Part shown: piece after piece, positions 22,482 through 33,429 of the stretch
How positions within the stretch are numbered: position 1 is the first letter of the stretch
Layout: every line of letters begins with the position of its first letter
From: Cordilura impudica
Lineage: Eukaryota; Arthropoda; Insecta; Diptera; Scathophagidae
Assembly (NCBI GenBank): GCA_963682025.1
Contig: OY821518.1
Coordinates: 125,264,800 to 125,328,799 of the forward strand
DNA: 64,000 nucleotides
Direction of reading: 5' to 3'
Notes under the pieces: generated by a model
Told to the model about the DNA's origin: nothing
Seen by the model: only the letters and a program-made list of their open reading frames with translations
Databases searched by the model: none
Made by a program: the position numbers and the translations under genes

Positions 22482-23149
22482 GTCATTGGTTTGTTGACTG
22501 GTATGCAAGGAGGTTTAACAAAATATTGTTGTTTCGCGCTATGTGTCATCATAACGTCAGAACAGAGTGGCCAAAAAGAACTGAGTATTCACCAGGAAAA
22601 CAAAACATTTAAAATAAAGTATTAATTAATCCAAATGCCGTTCTTCTTCCACCGCTGAACATAAAATTGGGCCTTTTTAAGAATTTTGTCAAGGCTTTGG
22701 ACAAAGATGGTGCAGAATTTAAATATTTGTTAGGGGTTTTTCCTAAAATTTCATGTGCTAAATTTAAAGAAGGCATATTTGTTGGCCCTCAGATCAGGAA
22801 GCTATTGAAAGGTGACAATTTTTTACTATGTTTGTTGGAGAAAGAACATGCAGCCTGGAAACCTTTCAAGAGCATCGTGGACAGTTTTCTTGGAAACAAT
22901 AAGAGTGAAAACTGCAGACAAATTGTTGCTGAATTATTGAAAAATTGTCACGAATTAGGAGCACGAATGTCACTCAAAATGCATTTTCTTCATTCGCATT
23001 TAGATTTGTTTCCGCAAAGCCTAGGTGCGGTGAGCGATGAACAAGGGAGCGTGCTTACCAAGGATTGCTGGACTCTAATACGTGAAACCGAACCAACAAA
23101 ATACAAATAACGCCATGCACTTTTGAAAATTCATTGATTTTTAAATAAA

Positions 23150-24116
23150 CTAATGATGTTTTATGTAAAAAAACGAATAAAAACATTTTTTGTATCTCGA
23201 AAACTTGACGTGATAGAGAAAAACAAATTCACCAAATAACCCTAGGAAAGATATTTGGCTGCTCCAGTCCAAAGCCTTGTTGCCTAGTATTTTCATAGTT
23301 CTTATGAACTTATGGGACTTTTCTGAAAACCCTTCTATTAGGGGATATCTGGTAGTTTCAGTCACTGTTTTGCAATAAGTAGTCCTTCTCCGTTTAAAAT
23401 CATCCGCATTTTTGAAAATATTTTGTACATTCTTCAGTTCTCTTTTCACAAGAGCCAAATATCTCTCCATGGCCTAAGATTGGGAGAGTGTCGAGAGTTT
23501 TCGTCCCTTGATACGAAAAGAGCTTCTTACCGTAGTGACAGGATGCCAAATTGGGCCAAAAATATGTGGACACATTGCGTTGAAAGGAAAGAGTATTCGG
23601 TATTTATAGAGCCCGTTGTTACAAATTCCTTGCTTCTTTTGCTGCAACTGAACATTGCTTGCCATACCAGGAACTTATTTTTTTTAAATTTCGTCTGTTT
23701 TTGAGTCCTAAACTTATCTTCGACATTTCCTCGATCATTACTGACATACAAATCTTGTCCGGGAATCTGCCACAAATCTGCCGCTCCATAAGTTTCGTCG
23801 TCCATTAAGTAGAAAGAGTATTTTTTTTAAACATGACTTCGATTTCCGTGCTATGTTTTTGGCATCTACATTTTTTGCACCGTTCCAGTCTGGAACTTTA
23901 ACTTTTCGCACCAAATGTGTTTGGAGCTCCTTTCAATGTGCTTTATATTTCCTTGGCTTTACAAATATCATGTGGACCTTTCTCTCTTCCCAAATCAGGT
24001 TTCCTATCAATGCTAAAATTCTACTGATAGTCTCTAATAACATTGGAAGCAGACCTTTGAATCTTTGTTCAATTTTTAGAAGGATCAAGTTCGCTTTTGT
24101 TCCAAATATTAAATAA
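23150..24116 (-). pseudogene. Tc1/mariner-superfamily transposase, catalytic Asp mutated
   Basis: Minus-strand pieces, N to C: a degraded segment (about 24000-23830), then 'MDDETYGAADLWQIPGQDLYV' (23805 downward) with the first catalytic Asp, 'KFLVWQAMFSCSKRSKEFVTTGSI', then in a second frame 'YFWPNLASCHYGKK'. In relatives the last motif reads WPDLASCHY, so the second Asp is Asn here. Finally 23470-23150 gives 'MERYLALVKRELK' with the expected third acidic residue and 'FIRTM' near the end. At least two frameshifts. The family is widespread in arthropods; I do not know its formal name. Confidence 0.75.
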
Positions 24117-24308
24117 ATTTTCCACGTACATTTTTATTAAGCCAACAGCAAATAAATATGGTTGTCATGAAACGAAATAACTGACATATTTTTCAAAGAC
24201 AACTTGACCAAAAAAAAAAAAATAAATAATAAAAACATTCAAATAATGCTTCCGAGAAAGTTAAGAGATTGAACGTGTGTTCAGATTTTTTCGATCTCAC
24301 CTGTTAGC

Positions 24309-24533
24309 TCAATGTACTTGGTTTTCCCCCGAACCATTTCTTAAGGTTTGCTTTGCTTTCGTTAGTATTTTCTTAAAATCCTCGCTGAAGCGGTCCGATA
24401 AGTTGGCATAATATTCGCCGTTTATTGTTTTTCTCTTTTGAAGGAAATCTATGTGCCCCGTGCATCGAAAAAATCTGTCATTATGTCTTAGTTGGTCGAT
24501 AAGCCCTCCTTCTGTGCATTCTAATGGATCCAT
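24309..24533 (-). pseudogene. mariner transposase fragment
   Basis: The minus-strand frame contains 'HIDFLQKRKTINGEYYANL' followed by 'DRFSEDFKK'. This is the segment between the first and second catalytic Asp in mariners (compare 'IDYLEKGKTI' at about 13650). No catalytic residue is included, and neighbouring sequence does not extend the match clearly. Confidence 0.6.
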
Positions 24534-25472
24534 GTTTTATCCAACGGTATAAAACGCTGCAAAATCGCATTGGCATTACTGTTAAACAATCCCAAACACT
24601 CCTTTAAAGATGTTACATGATATGCCTACGGTAGCAACGATCTTGTGCTCTTTCACTCAAGAATTTTTCGAACTTTTCGGACTTATTGATCCGATCTCGT
24701 ATATGTAGAAAAAACTAGGGAAATAAATGGGGCAGGAAACCAAATATTATACAGCCGATGCAAAGATGGGATGGCTGCCCGATTTTTACCTATTGAGCAA
24801 TAGTATGGTGGAAGACGTTTGAAACTTAATCCAACCTTTACATTTTTACGAACAGTTGTACTAAAGGAGTCCTTTGATGAAGTGAATCCGGAAGGAATAC
24901 TGTCGATAAACGCATTGGATAATACTTGCAGTTTGAATATGTTTGTTATACCACTAGGGGAGAGTGAATACAAGTTCAGGGAAGAATTTTAGCTGGACAC
25001 AGCCGGAGATGACTGAGTTTTCTCTATATACGGATAATGCGAAAATTCAGTGTGAAAGCTATGTGGTCTTATTCAGTTTGAAAAGGAAAACGCTACATGC
25101 CATACTGGTACTCTAAGGGGAAACCGCATCATAGGTATGTGAGTATGAAACTTTTTATCCGCAGGAGTGGCAATAAGGAAGGTGATTATGAATCAGCAAT
25201 TCACCTGCTTTGAAAATGTTCACGCTCCAAGAAAAGCGATTTCTATACCTAGATTGACGGCTTTTAGACAGTCTGTATTAGTTTGCGGAAGTAAAGCAAA
25301 TTAGTATAAAGAAATTCTGGAAATCGATCATCATAACACGCCTCCGAGTATTCATTTCGACCTAAACTAATGTCTATTTTATTTCTTCAGAAAAAATCAT
25401 GTAAAATAAAATTATTGGTCGCCCAAAAGTGTTATAATTCCATCAAACTGGGGATGGTAATCTAAATTACTA
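24534..25472. other. Unassigned sequence with one short coding-like stretch
   Basis: About 24850-24990 on the plus strand translates to a 46-residue stretch ending in a stop, containing 'KESFDEVNPEGILSINALD'. Its composition looks coding, but I do not recognise it. The rest shows no gene. Confidence 0.35.
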
Positions 25473-26774
25473 AAGGGTCCGCCATCTAACGTTTTTTTTT
25501 TCAACTAGTGCTTATTTCGTGAATGGTAACACTAAGCTCATGTCTGATTTGACAGATAATTAGTTTTATCCTTCCGCTGAACGAATATGGTTGTGCATAC
25601 GCTTGAACAACGCTTGGAAATATTGCGACATTACTTTGAAAATCATGGTAATGTTGCAGAATGTGTGCGAAAATTGCGTACGGATTTTGGAAGAAGAGAA
25701 GCACCGTCAGCTCCGTATGTTCGTTATCTTGTGAAAAAAGTGAAAGAAACTGGCATCCTCATCGATAAATCAAAGCGTGAAAAGCCAAAAACAGTGCGTA
25801 CACCCGAGAATATTGCTGCTGTGGCAGAAAGTGTGCGTGAAGCGCCATCAACATCAATTCACCGTCGTTCTCAAGAATTGAACATTTCGGAGGCATCATT
25901 GAGACGAATTTTGCATAAAGACCTTGGTATGACACCATACAAAGTCCAATTGGTTCAGGAGTTGAAGCCAACTGACCATCCAATATGTTTTCGCTTCGCT
26001 AAGTGGGCCTGCGATCGACTTACAGAAGATGCCGATTTTGCCAAAAAATCATCGTTTCAGATGAAGCTCATTTTGATCTTGGCGGGTAGGTAAACACGCA
26101 AAATTGTCGCATTTGGGGCACAGAAAACCCGCACGCATACATTGAAAAGCCGATACACCCAAAACGAGTCACTGTTTGGTGCGGATTTTGGTCCAGAGGC
26201 ATAATTGGGCCATTTTTCTTCGAAAATGAGCAAGGAGTGGCCGTTACAGTCAATGGCGATCGTTATCGGGCCATGTCGAACGAATTTTTGTTCACAAAAA
26301 TTGAAGAGGAGGATATTGGCAACAATTGGTTTTAACAGGACGGCGCTACGTGCCACACAGCCGAAGCTACACTCGATGTTTTGCGCCCTGTTTTTGAAGA
26401 TCGCATTATCCGCCGCAGAGCTGATGTCGTTTGGCCACCTCGGAGCTGCGATTTGACACCGCTGGACTATTATTTGTGGGGTGCCCTCAAATATAAGTGT
26501 TACGCCAACAAGCCAGAGACAATTGACGCTTTAAGGGACAATATTCGTGAAGCCATTGGTAAAATACAGCTGCACACAATCGATAATATGCTTAAAAATT
26601 GGACCGATCGTGCAGGCTACTGCATGGCCAGCCGAGGCAGCCATTTGAATGAAAATATTTTCCATTATTAACCGGAAGCATTGTACTTTCAAATAAAAAA
26701 AGAAATTTGAGATAATATTCAGTAGTTTTTTTTATAGCATTTTCAAAAAAAAAAAAAGTTATTTGGCGGACCCT
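25473..26774 (+). mobile_element. DD41D (rosa-like) mariner element, copy 2
   Basis: Starts AAGGGTCCGCC after TA (25471-25472) and ends GGCGGACCCT followed by TA. About 1.30 kb, near full length with the 3' untranslated part retained. Homologous to copies at 2403 and 53114. Confidence 0.92.
25587..26671 (+). pseudogene. DD41D mariner transposase, one frameshift and stops
   Basis: Starts MVVHTLEQRLEILRHYFEN at 25587. The N-terminal DNA-binding half is intact for about 152 codons. One A is missing in a poly-A run at about 26045 (AAAAAA for AAAAAAA), which shifts the frame just before the first catalytic Asp. The downstream frame holds the FSDEAHF equivalent (weakened), a CAA-to-TAA stop at 26332 in FQQDGATCH, then 'TPLDYYLWG' and a normal C-terminus ending HY at 26671. 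The last two catalytic Asp remain 41 residues apart. Confidence 0.88.
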
Positions 26775-28716
26775 TAGTTATGGATATAGAAAATCGTGAA
26801 ACTTCCTACAACTGTTTTAAAAGTTTTTCAGCTAAAGCAGTTCCATAAATTTCACTAAAAAATTACATATTCTTTGTTCTAAAAAAAATTTATTCAGCCA
26901 AAGATAATAAATAGTTAAAATAAAAAAATGTATCTAAATAAATGGTATACAAATTTGGTTGATACTTCAATTATTCTATTGAAAGAAAGAATTCTTAGAA
27001 ACATTTCTAGTTTTACCTGAAATCAACAATAATCTTTCTATATAATTTCATATAAAAACTAAAAAATTTGAAAAATGTTTATATTTAACAGAATAATGCG
27101 TATGAATATGTATCAGTGTAGTTTGTTGTTGTTTTTTTTTTTTTTTTTGTGAACGAATGGTGTATGGATGAGAGTAAGAGAATAACCTAGATGGTTTTAC
27201 TCTTACTCACTTTAAACAAACAAAACTTTAATTACACGCATGGTATTGAAAGCCAGACGTACAAACGTACTTTCCTGCGAAGTATAGTACCTATTTTGAT
27301 GATTCTCATTCAGTTTGTATTATTATTAAATAGAATAAGTTTAAACGTACAAATTATTATTATGTGGCGTGAAATATAAATAATAAATCTCTAATGTGAA
27401 ATAAAGCGGTGTTGCCAGGAATTTTTTTCTTCGCCATTAAAAAATCAAAAAAAAAAATTCTAAATATTTTTTTGATTATCTATTATTTTCATTTATTTAA
27501 ATAATTGCTTTCAATTAAAGCGCGAAAATTCTCAAAATTTTTATAAATTATCGCTATAATTTTGGAAATCACTAAAACAAAATTTAGCCCTTTTCATCAC
27601 TTAGTGTGGGCAACCTATATTAAAATTCATCACAGCCGATTTTAATACTCTTACTTAATTTTTTCTTTCTTCGAAAAAGATTGAAAGCAACATTATAAAA
27701 TTTCAGATTAACCGTGCCAAAGAAAAGTATAATCCAGCAAAAAAATGTTGGCATGCGTTATTTGTGAAAATAAGTTTTGAAGATATCCCGTGACAATTGG
27801 ACTATTCTCTGTATGCTTTATAGCGTTATTATTTTTATTAAGAAATAATTTTTGAAAAAAGCAACATAATGCAACAATTTTTCCCCTACCAAAAGAAGAA
27901 CGATTTCAGATTTATAACTAATGCTTCTAAAAACCTTATTAATATAATAATAATGATAAAAATTTTACCAAATTCTTTCTGTATTCTGACCCGTAGTATT
28001 AATGTCTTTAAAAAAGAGAGATACATTTTAATGTGAATCTTGATAAGAAGCAGATTACTGCTGCAAAAAGGGAAACAAAACTGTTTCGTACGATAAGGAA
28101 AAATGCTCGAAAGCACATGAATAAAAAAAGAAAAATAATATTTGCAATGACTTGAATATTGCATCTACACCCGCACACACGCTCACATACAAACGCATTT
28201 ATATATATCCAGCCACCCACAAACACCTACAAATTGATGCATTAATGCTTACACATACATATGTATATATGTATGAAAAAAATATATATCAAAAAGACGT
28301 TGCATTGATGCCACACTCCAAGGAATCTAAATATAAAATTAATATGAATATGATTTTTAAGTTCTTCTTCGACAGTTGAAATATCTGCTCTTTCTCTTAT
28401 TTAAATAGTGGTTTTAAAATATTATTTCTTAACTTAAGGTATATTCATCAGATAAGATATTGTTTAGAAATAATAACACATGTATTTATATATTTCTGCA
28501 ATAACTTCCCTCACCAGTAAACTTTTAATATGATTAAATTAATTTTTCACTCACCCATTTTGATAACAATTTTTTTATAAATTAAAAATCGAACTCACCT
28601 GAAAAAAAAGAAGAAAAACGGGTGAAAATTAGTTTTAAAGGTAAATAACTTTATGTATCTCATAGAAGCAATTTTTTCGAATATAAAATAAACTAACTTC
28701 AATACTAATTTTAAAA
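26775..28716. other. AT-rich spacer
   Basis: Contains a T18 run (about 27133), CA-rich and TATG-rich simple sequence (28165-28275) and several short open frames without recognisable content. No repeat family assigned. Confidence 0.5.
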
Positions 28717-29079
28717 TCTATTATATTAATAGGCTAGGCGATTGCTTGTGACCGATGTTTTGTTATACCGTTTTATTCCGATTATGACCAAACGTGAAGT
28801 ATTTCTTTTTAGCGGTCGCAGATTTACAGATTTTTAAATTATTTCCTTTATTTTGAGTAAATTGCATTTAAGGTTGCTACTAACACATACGTAAAATTAT
28901 ACAATGCTATGTGTGTGTTTATTAAATTTGTTAATGTGTTTGTAATAAAAATGAGTTTCTTTTTTGTGTTGATTTGTGAATTGGCTATAATTGATTAGCA
29001 TACTTTTAGGGTCTTTATTTAATGAAAAAATGCAATTTCCTAGAATTTGTGCTCAATTTCGAGAGCTGGAATCTGCTAG
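28717..29079 (+). mobile_element. Small Helitron-like element (family B), 363 bp
   Basis: 5' end TCTATTATATTAATAGGC preceded by A. The 3' end is a GAGAG-type remnant of the terminal hairpin, then GGAATCTG and CTAG followed by T. Interior landmarks: 'gcgattgcttgtgaccgatgt', 'acagatttttaaatt', 'gttgctactaacacata', 'gggtctttatttaatg'. Non-coding. Confidence 0.8.
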
Positions 29080-29872
29080 TATATATTAAAACAATAAATT
29101 TATTCTAAATATTCCTTACATCTTAATAAATCTGGAGAGATTCTGATATCCAACGAACAGTTTGTAATATAACAAATACAGTATAAAATACAAGTACAAA
29201 AAATCAAATTTTTTGTATATGAAGATATAAAAATCTCGTTTCTGGCGATTACCATTATTTTATTTTTTTAATTTTTAAAAACTTTGTCACATTTCTCCCA
29301 AAGAAACCATGCGTGGAAATGCCTATCATGCGAAAAGTCCATTGAGAAGGCGCGTCTAACGTTATTTTTTGGAAGTGCTTAGTTATATCCGCTTATTAGA
29401 GATCTTCAATAAAATATTTTAATTTTTATGGGTTCGTAGGCGGATGTTCACATTTTTTTTAAATCCAAAATAACATATTTTTATCTTAATTCAATTTAGG
29501 CGATGGCGCATTTCATCATTTTTTGATAGTCGTGCTAGGTCGGATTTAAGACCAATTCTTTCGAAGTGAAAATTAAAACTTTTCTGAATTTCTTTAGATT
29601 GAGGCCTGCTATCACACAAAATATATCAAAAGATGCCATTTTCTTATCGAATTAATTTTTGATATATACGATCATTATATATCGTTTCAGCTTTCAAATG
29701 ATAAAAACCATTGTTAACACATTAAACAAATCTCATATTATCAAGAAAACACTAACTTTCAGTAATAATTATTATTTCTTAAAATGAAATCATCTTTCTG
29801 AATATGTAAAAATATTTTTTTTCTAGAGTGATATTCTGAGTACAAAATAAAGACAATATTCGTATCAAACTA
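29080..29872. other. AT-rich spacer
   Basis: No coding frame or repeat family recognised. Confidence 0.45.
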
Positions 29873-29892
29873 TCTTCTATATATATAAAAGA

Positions 29893-29958
29893 GTTGCGTG
29901 AGTGATTGAGTGACTGACTGACTGACTGCCTGACTGACTGACTGACTGACTGACTGAC
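29893..29958 (+). repeat. GACT/GAGT tetranucleotide microsatellite
   Basis: Begins 'gttgcgtgagtgattgag' and continues as repeated 'gactgact', ending 'gactcattcatc'. Position just inside the Helitron 5' end. Confidence 0.85.
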
Positions 29959-29989
29959 TCATTCATCATCGCCCAGCCCAAACCGCTAA

Positions 29990-31740
29990 ACCTAGAATCT
30001 TGAAATTTGGCGTGTAAGTTCCTATGGAAATTCGAATTTTTAGGGGGTAAAAACGGCCGAAAAATGGAATTTTTAAAAAATCTTTAAAAAAGGCCCTAGG
30101 AGTATGAAATTTGGAATGTGGGTTCATTTTGGGACACATATTCGAACCAAGATTTTTAGAAATTCGCATTTTTAGGGGGTAACATGGGGTAAAAACGGTC
30201 CAAAAAGGGACATTTTAAAAAAAATCTTTAAAAAAGTCCCAGGAATATCACATTTTGAACGTAGTTCCTTTTTAAGACGCAGACTCGAACAAAAATATGT
30301 ATTTTTGGAAATTCGCATTTTAAGGGGGGTAAAAAGGGATAAAAACGGCCCAAAAAGGAACATTTTTAAACATGGACCCAGGAATATGAAATTTGGAATG
30401 TAGGTTCCTTTCAGGACGTACATTCGAACCAAAATATAAATTTTTAGAAAATCGCACTTTAAGGGGGGGGGGGGGGTAAATAGGGGTAAAAGCGTCCCAA
30501 AAGGGAATATTTTTAAAAATGGTCCCAGGAATATGACATTTGGAATGTGGGGTCCTTTGGGGAGGCAGATTCGAACCGAAATAGGGATTCTTAGAAATTC
30601 GCGCCTTAAGGAGCTAAAAAGGGGAAAATAAAAGGGAAAAAAATTTACATTTGGTATCTTCTAAACAAATGAATCTAGGAATATGAAATACAGTATTTGG
30701 ATTCCACTAGAGACTTCAGATGAGATGAAAACTTTTGGAATTCGGATTTTAAGGGGGGTAAAAACGGTCAAAAAAGAGGAAATGGTACCTTTTTGTATCT
30801 TCTTAATATATTAATCTATATACATGAATTTTGTCAAACAGACTCCACCGAATACATGGGCATCAGTCAGGAATTAATTAATTGACAATTCTAATAAGTG
30901 TACATTTGGTATCTTCTAAACAATCGAATATAGAATGAGGTTCGTGAATTCCATTGGAGATATAAACACCCGGTGAGAGGGAAACTTTTGGAAATTCTTA
31001 ACATATTAGTCTATATTTATGAATTTTGGTATACAGACTCCACTGAATACGTGGGCATCAGTCAATGATGAATTTATCGGTAATTCTAACGTGTGGGGAA
31101 AGAGAAACGACCAGACAAACAAAAAAAAAATATATAAAATATAGTTTGTGGATTCCACAAAAGATAGAAACATCAAATGAGACGGAAGCTTTTGAAAATT
31201 CGGATGTTAAAATGGGGTTGGGCAAAAACGGAAGTGTAAAAGTGTACCTTTTTGTATCCTCTTTACAAAGTAATTTGGGAATATGAAATTTGATATATAG
31301 ATTCCACTAGAGACACATACATCGAAGAAGAATAAACTTTGTTTTAATTCGATCCCTTTTCAGCTGGTAAATTTTCAGCTGGTAAATTTTCCTTTGAGAG
31401 TACATTTTCTTAAGAAAACAAGTACAAGTGAAAGAAATTGTACATTTAGTATCTTCTAAACAAACGACTCTAGGAATATGAAATATAGTATGTGGATTCC
31501 GCTAGAGATAGAAACATCAGATGAAAGAAAACTTTTGGATTTTCGGATGTTAAGGGGGTAAAAACGGTCCACAAATGCAAAATGATAACTTTTTGTATCT
31601 TATTTACAAAGTAATTTAGGAATGCGAGATTACACCAGAGACACGAACATCGGACAAGAATAAAAGTTATTTTAATTCGAGTTTTTAGGGGCAAAAATGG
31701 GAAAACTTGTACTTTTCAACTAGTAAATTTTCATTTGAAA
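29990..31740 (+). repeat. Tandem array, unit about 130-150 bp with GGGGTAAAAACGG motif
   Basis: Recurring blocks: 'aggaatatga-atttggaatgt', 'ggttcctttt-ggacgcagattcgaac', 'ttttagaaattcgcattttaagggggtaaaaacgg'. At least five clear units between 29990 and 30620, then more diverged ones to about 31740. A G16 run at about 30462-30476 is part of one unit. Confidence 0.8.
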
Positions 31741-31759
31741 GTACATTTTCTTAAAAAAC

Positions 31760-32176
31760 ACAAGTACGAAAATTATAGTCGGTCTAGACCGATACCCTAT
31801 ACCATGCGTTTAGAGAATTGGTCTTAGGTCCAACTAATTGGGTTAAAAAAAAAATCATAAACCAAATCTACGTCGAAAATTGGACCAATCCTGAACATTT
31901 ATGGTAAAGTCACTTATATTTTGCAACATATACAAACCGAGAAGAACCTGTGCAATATTTTTGTTTTAGATAGGTTTAAGTGAATTTTCCTATAGGGTTT
32001 ATTTTTGGTCTACGGATTAATGGATGTAATAAACATACACAAACCCAATTCGACTGAGTTTTATTTGGTAATTTGGATCTTATGGCAAGCTAAGTCGATA
32101 TCATAAGGGTCATTTGAATGGGGATAAAGTCTAAACATGCGCCCATTTTCATCAAAATCAATAGCGTTTGTCCTAT
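31760..32176 (+). mobile_element. Partial DINE-1/mini-me-like repeat (family C) inside the Helitron
   Basis: Starts 'acaagtacgaaaattatag' with the TCGGTCTAGACCGA palindrome and includes 'atggatgtaataaacata' and 'ataagggtcatttg'. It stops after 'aatagcgtttgtcctatgg', so the microsatellite and 3' end are missing. Several internal deletions. Confidence 0.8.
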
Positions 32177-32605
32177 GGCTTGAGTTACTTCCTTCCAAAC
32201 TAAGCCATCGATATTACAAATAATATTATTTTTGAATAATTTTCGAACCTCTAATGAATAAAAAAGTGCTACTTAAATAAAGTAGGTCGCAATACATTGG
32301 AAATTTTTACAAAATTCAAAATTTGCCAATTTTGTTTTTTAATAATTACGCTTAGTGATATAATTATGTATTTCTTTTACGAAATTACTATTGGGTGTAT
32401 TCTATATTGGAAGACAACACATTTGTTATAAAAAATACAACTAAAAAAATAGATAAACGAAAATAAATATGTTTTTTAAATTTCTTTACCAGAGTTGATT
32501 AAAATAATAAAAAATAGAAGAACCAATGAAAAAAATTTTTAAAAATTTTAACCGTTATTTAAATATTTATAAATTCTGATGTTTTCTTTCAATTATTATA
32601 AAATA

Positions 32606-33110
32606 ATGGCAAGAATAAAGTTTAATGAAGAGTTAAAATCTAAAATAATAGATGATTTTAGTGAAGGCCGCAGACAAAAGAATATTTGTGAGAAATATTC
32701 TATGAATAAATCCATAAAATCGTCTGGCTAGCATTAATCTTGCGAATAGTGTTGACCAAAAAATGATATATTTAAATGGACCCAAAACGTTTAAACACTT
32801 CAGGCGTTTTACTAAAATAAATTAATACAATCGTTCGGTATAGAAATCATCCACACCCCAAGATCATGACCATCATTTTATTCCACAGTGTTATTGTATA
32901 GTAAAGGTTTCCATTGTTTTGTCAACAGCATAAAAATTAATACTTTTAAGTTTTGTTAATTTTTTCTGAAGTAATATTAATATTTCTTTTTTGTTAAATA
33001 AATAAAACGTACAAATGTTTAAACTAATAAAAGATTCCATCGAAGTCGTCAAAAATATATTTTGTTAAAAGTTTCCATCGTATTGTCACTCACACTATAT
33101 TTCTTATTGT
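32606..33110 (+). pseudogene. Tc1-like transposon, internally deleted copy
   Basis: An ATG at 32606 opens the N-terminal helix-turn-helix part with 'DDFSEGRRQKNICEKYSMN'. After 'NKS' the sequence jumps to what in the other copy is 'SEKNRLARINF', so most of the DNA-binding region is deleted, and a stop follows. 32885-33110 is the 3' non-coding end ('taaaggtttcc-ttgttttgtcaacagcat', 'attgtcactcac'), shared with 37475-37970. The whole catalytic domain is missing. Confidence 0.7.
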
Positions 33111-33429
33111 TTTTAAATATTATTATAGCTTAAATAATTAATATAATAATTACGTAATAACGTAGCGGGTATACTGCTAGTAAACTATAAAAGAGAAAGA
33201 TGACGATGTTAAATATAATTCTTCTATTACATTTATAATTTATATTATATTTTTCCTTCCAGATTCCTGTTTAGTTTGATTTCTGTTTGGTTTCACTGAG
33301 AGAAATGTCAACATCTTGAAAAGAGCTAAAAAGTTTTTTAAAAACGTCCAGGTTATTTCTACAATCAAGAGTTTTTGGGCTTAATCATAAATATAAAGGT
33401 CTATTTTAATTAGAAAGCAAAACAACTTT

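Larger units (their letters stand above)
20807..23110 (+). pseudogene. Broken gene of an unclassified arthropod multicopy family, with an intron and a DINE insertion
   Basis: Begins MSGRSCVTDLCYFCFMCGE at 20807. The first 120 residues hold paired cysteines (CYFCFMC, FCNSC, DCYFC, with a following H or C), suggesting zinc binding. One in-frame TAG at 21161 precedes a Ser/Pro-rich linker and 'ELNDLIRDLRLTKQDVELLAS'; a stop follows at 21464. A DINE interrupts at 21534-22332. Then come 'HKWMICGDLKV', a 71-bp intron, 'GLLTGMQGGLTKYCC', a frame change, and a 147-residue frame (22667-23110) with 'FKNFVKALDKDG', 'FVGPQIRKLLK', 'SLKMHFLHSHLDLFPQ' and 'GAVSDEQG'. A C-terminal deletion brings 'DCWTLIRETEP' close. 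I recall this arrangement from many repetitive, uncharacterised arthropod proteins, but know no function. It may belong to an unnamed transposon. Confidence 0.7.
29873..33180 (+). mobile_element. Helitron-like element (family A type), 3.3 kb, non-autonomous
   Basis: 5' end TCTTCTATATATATAAAAG preceded by A. The 3' end reads ACGTAGCGGGTATACTG then CTAG, followed by T. A tetranucleotide GACT tract (29911-29958) lies just inside the 5' end, followed by a long array of about 130-150-bp units shared with 63640-64000, next to a Helitron Rep fragment. No Rep or helicase is visible here. The interior contains a partial DINE (31760-32176) and a deleted Tc1 copy (32606-33110), probably nested insertions. 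Confidence 0.7.
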
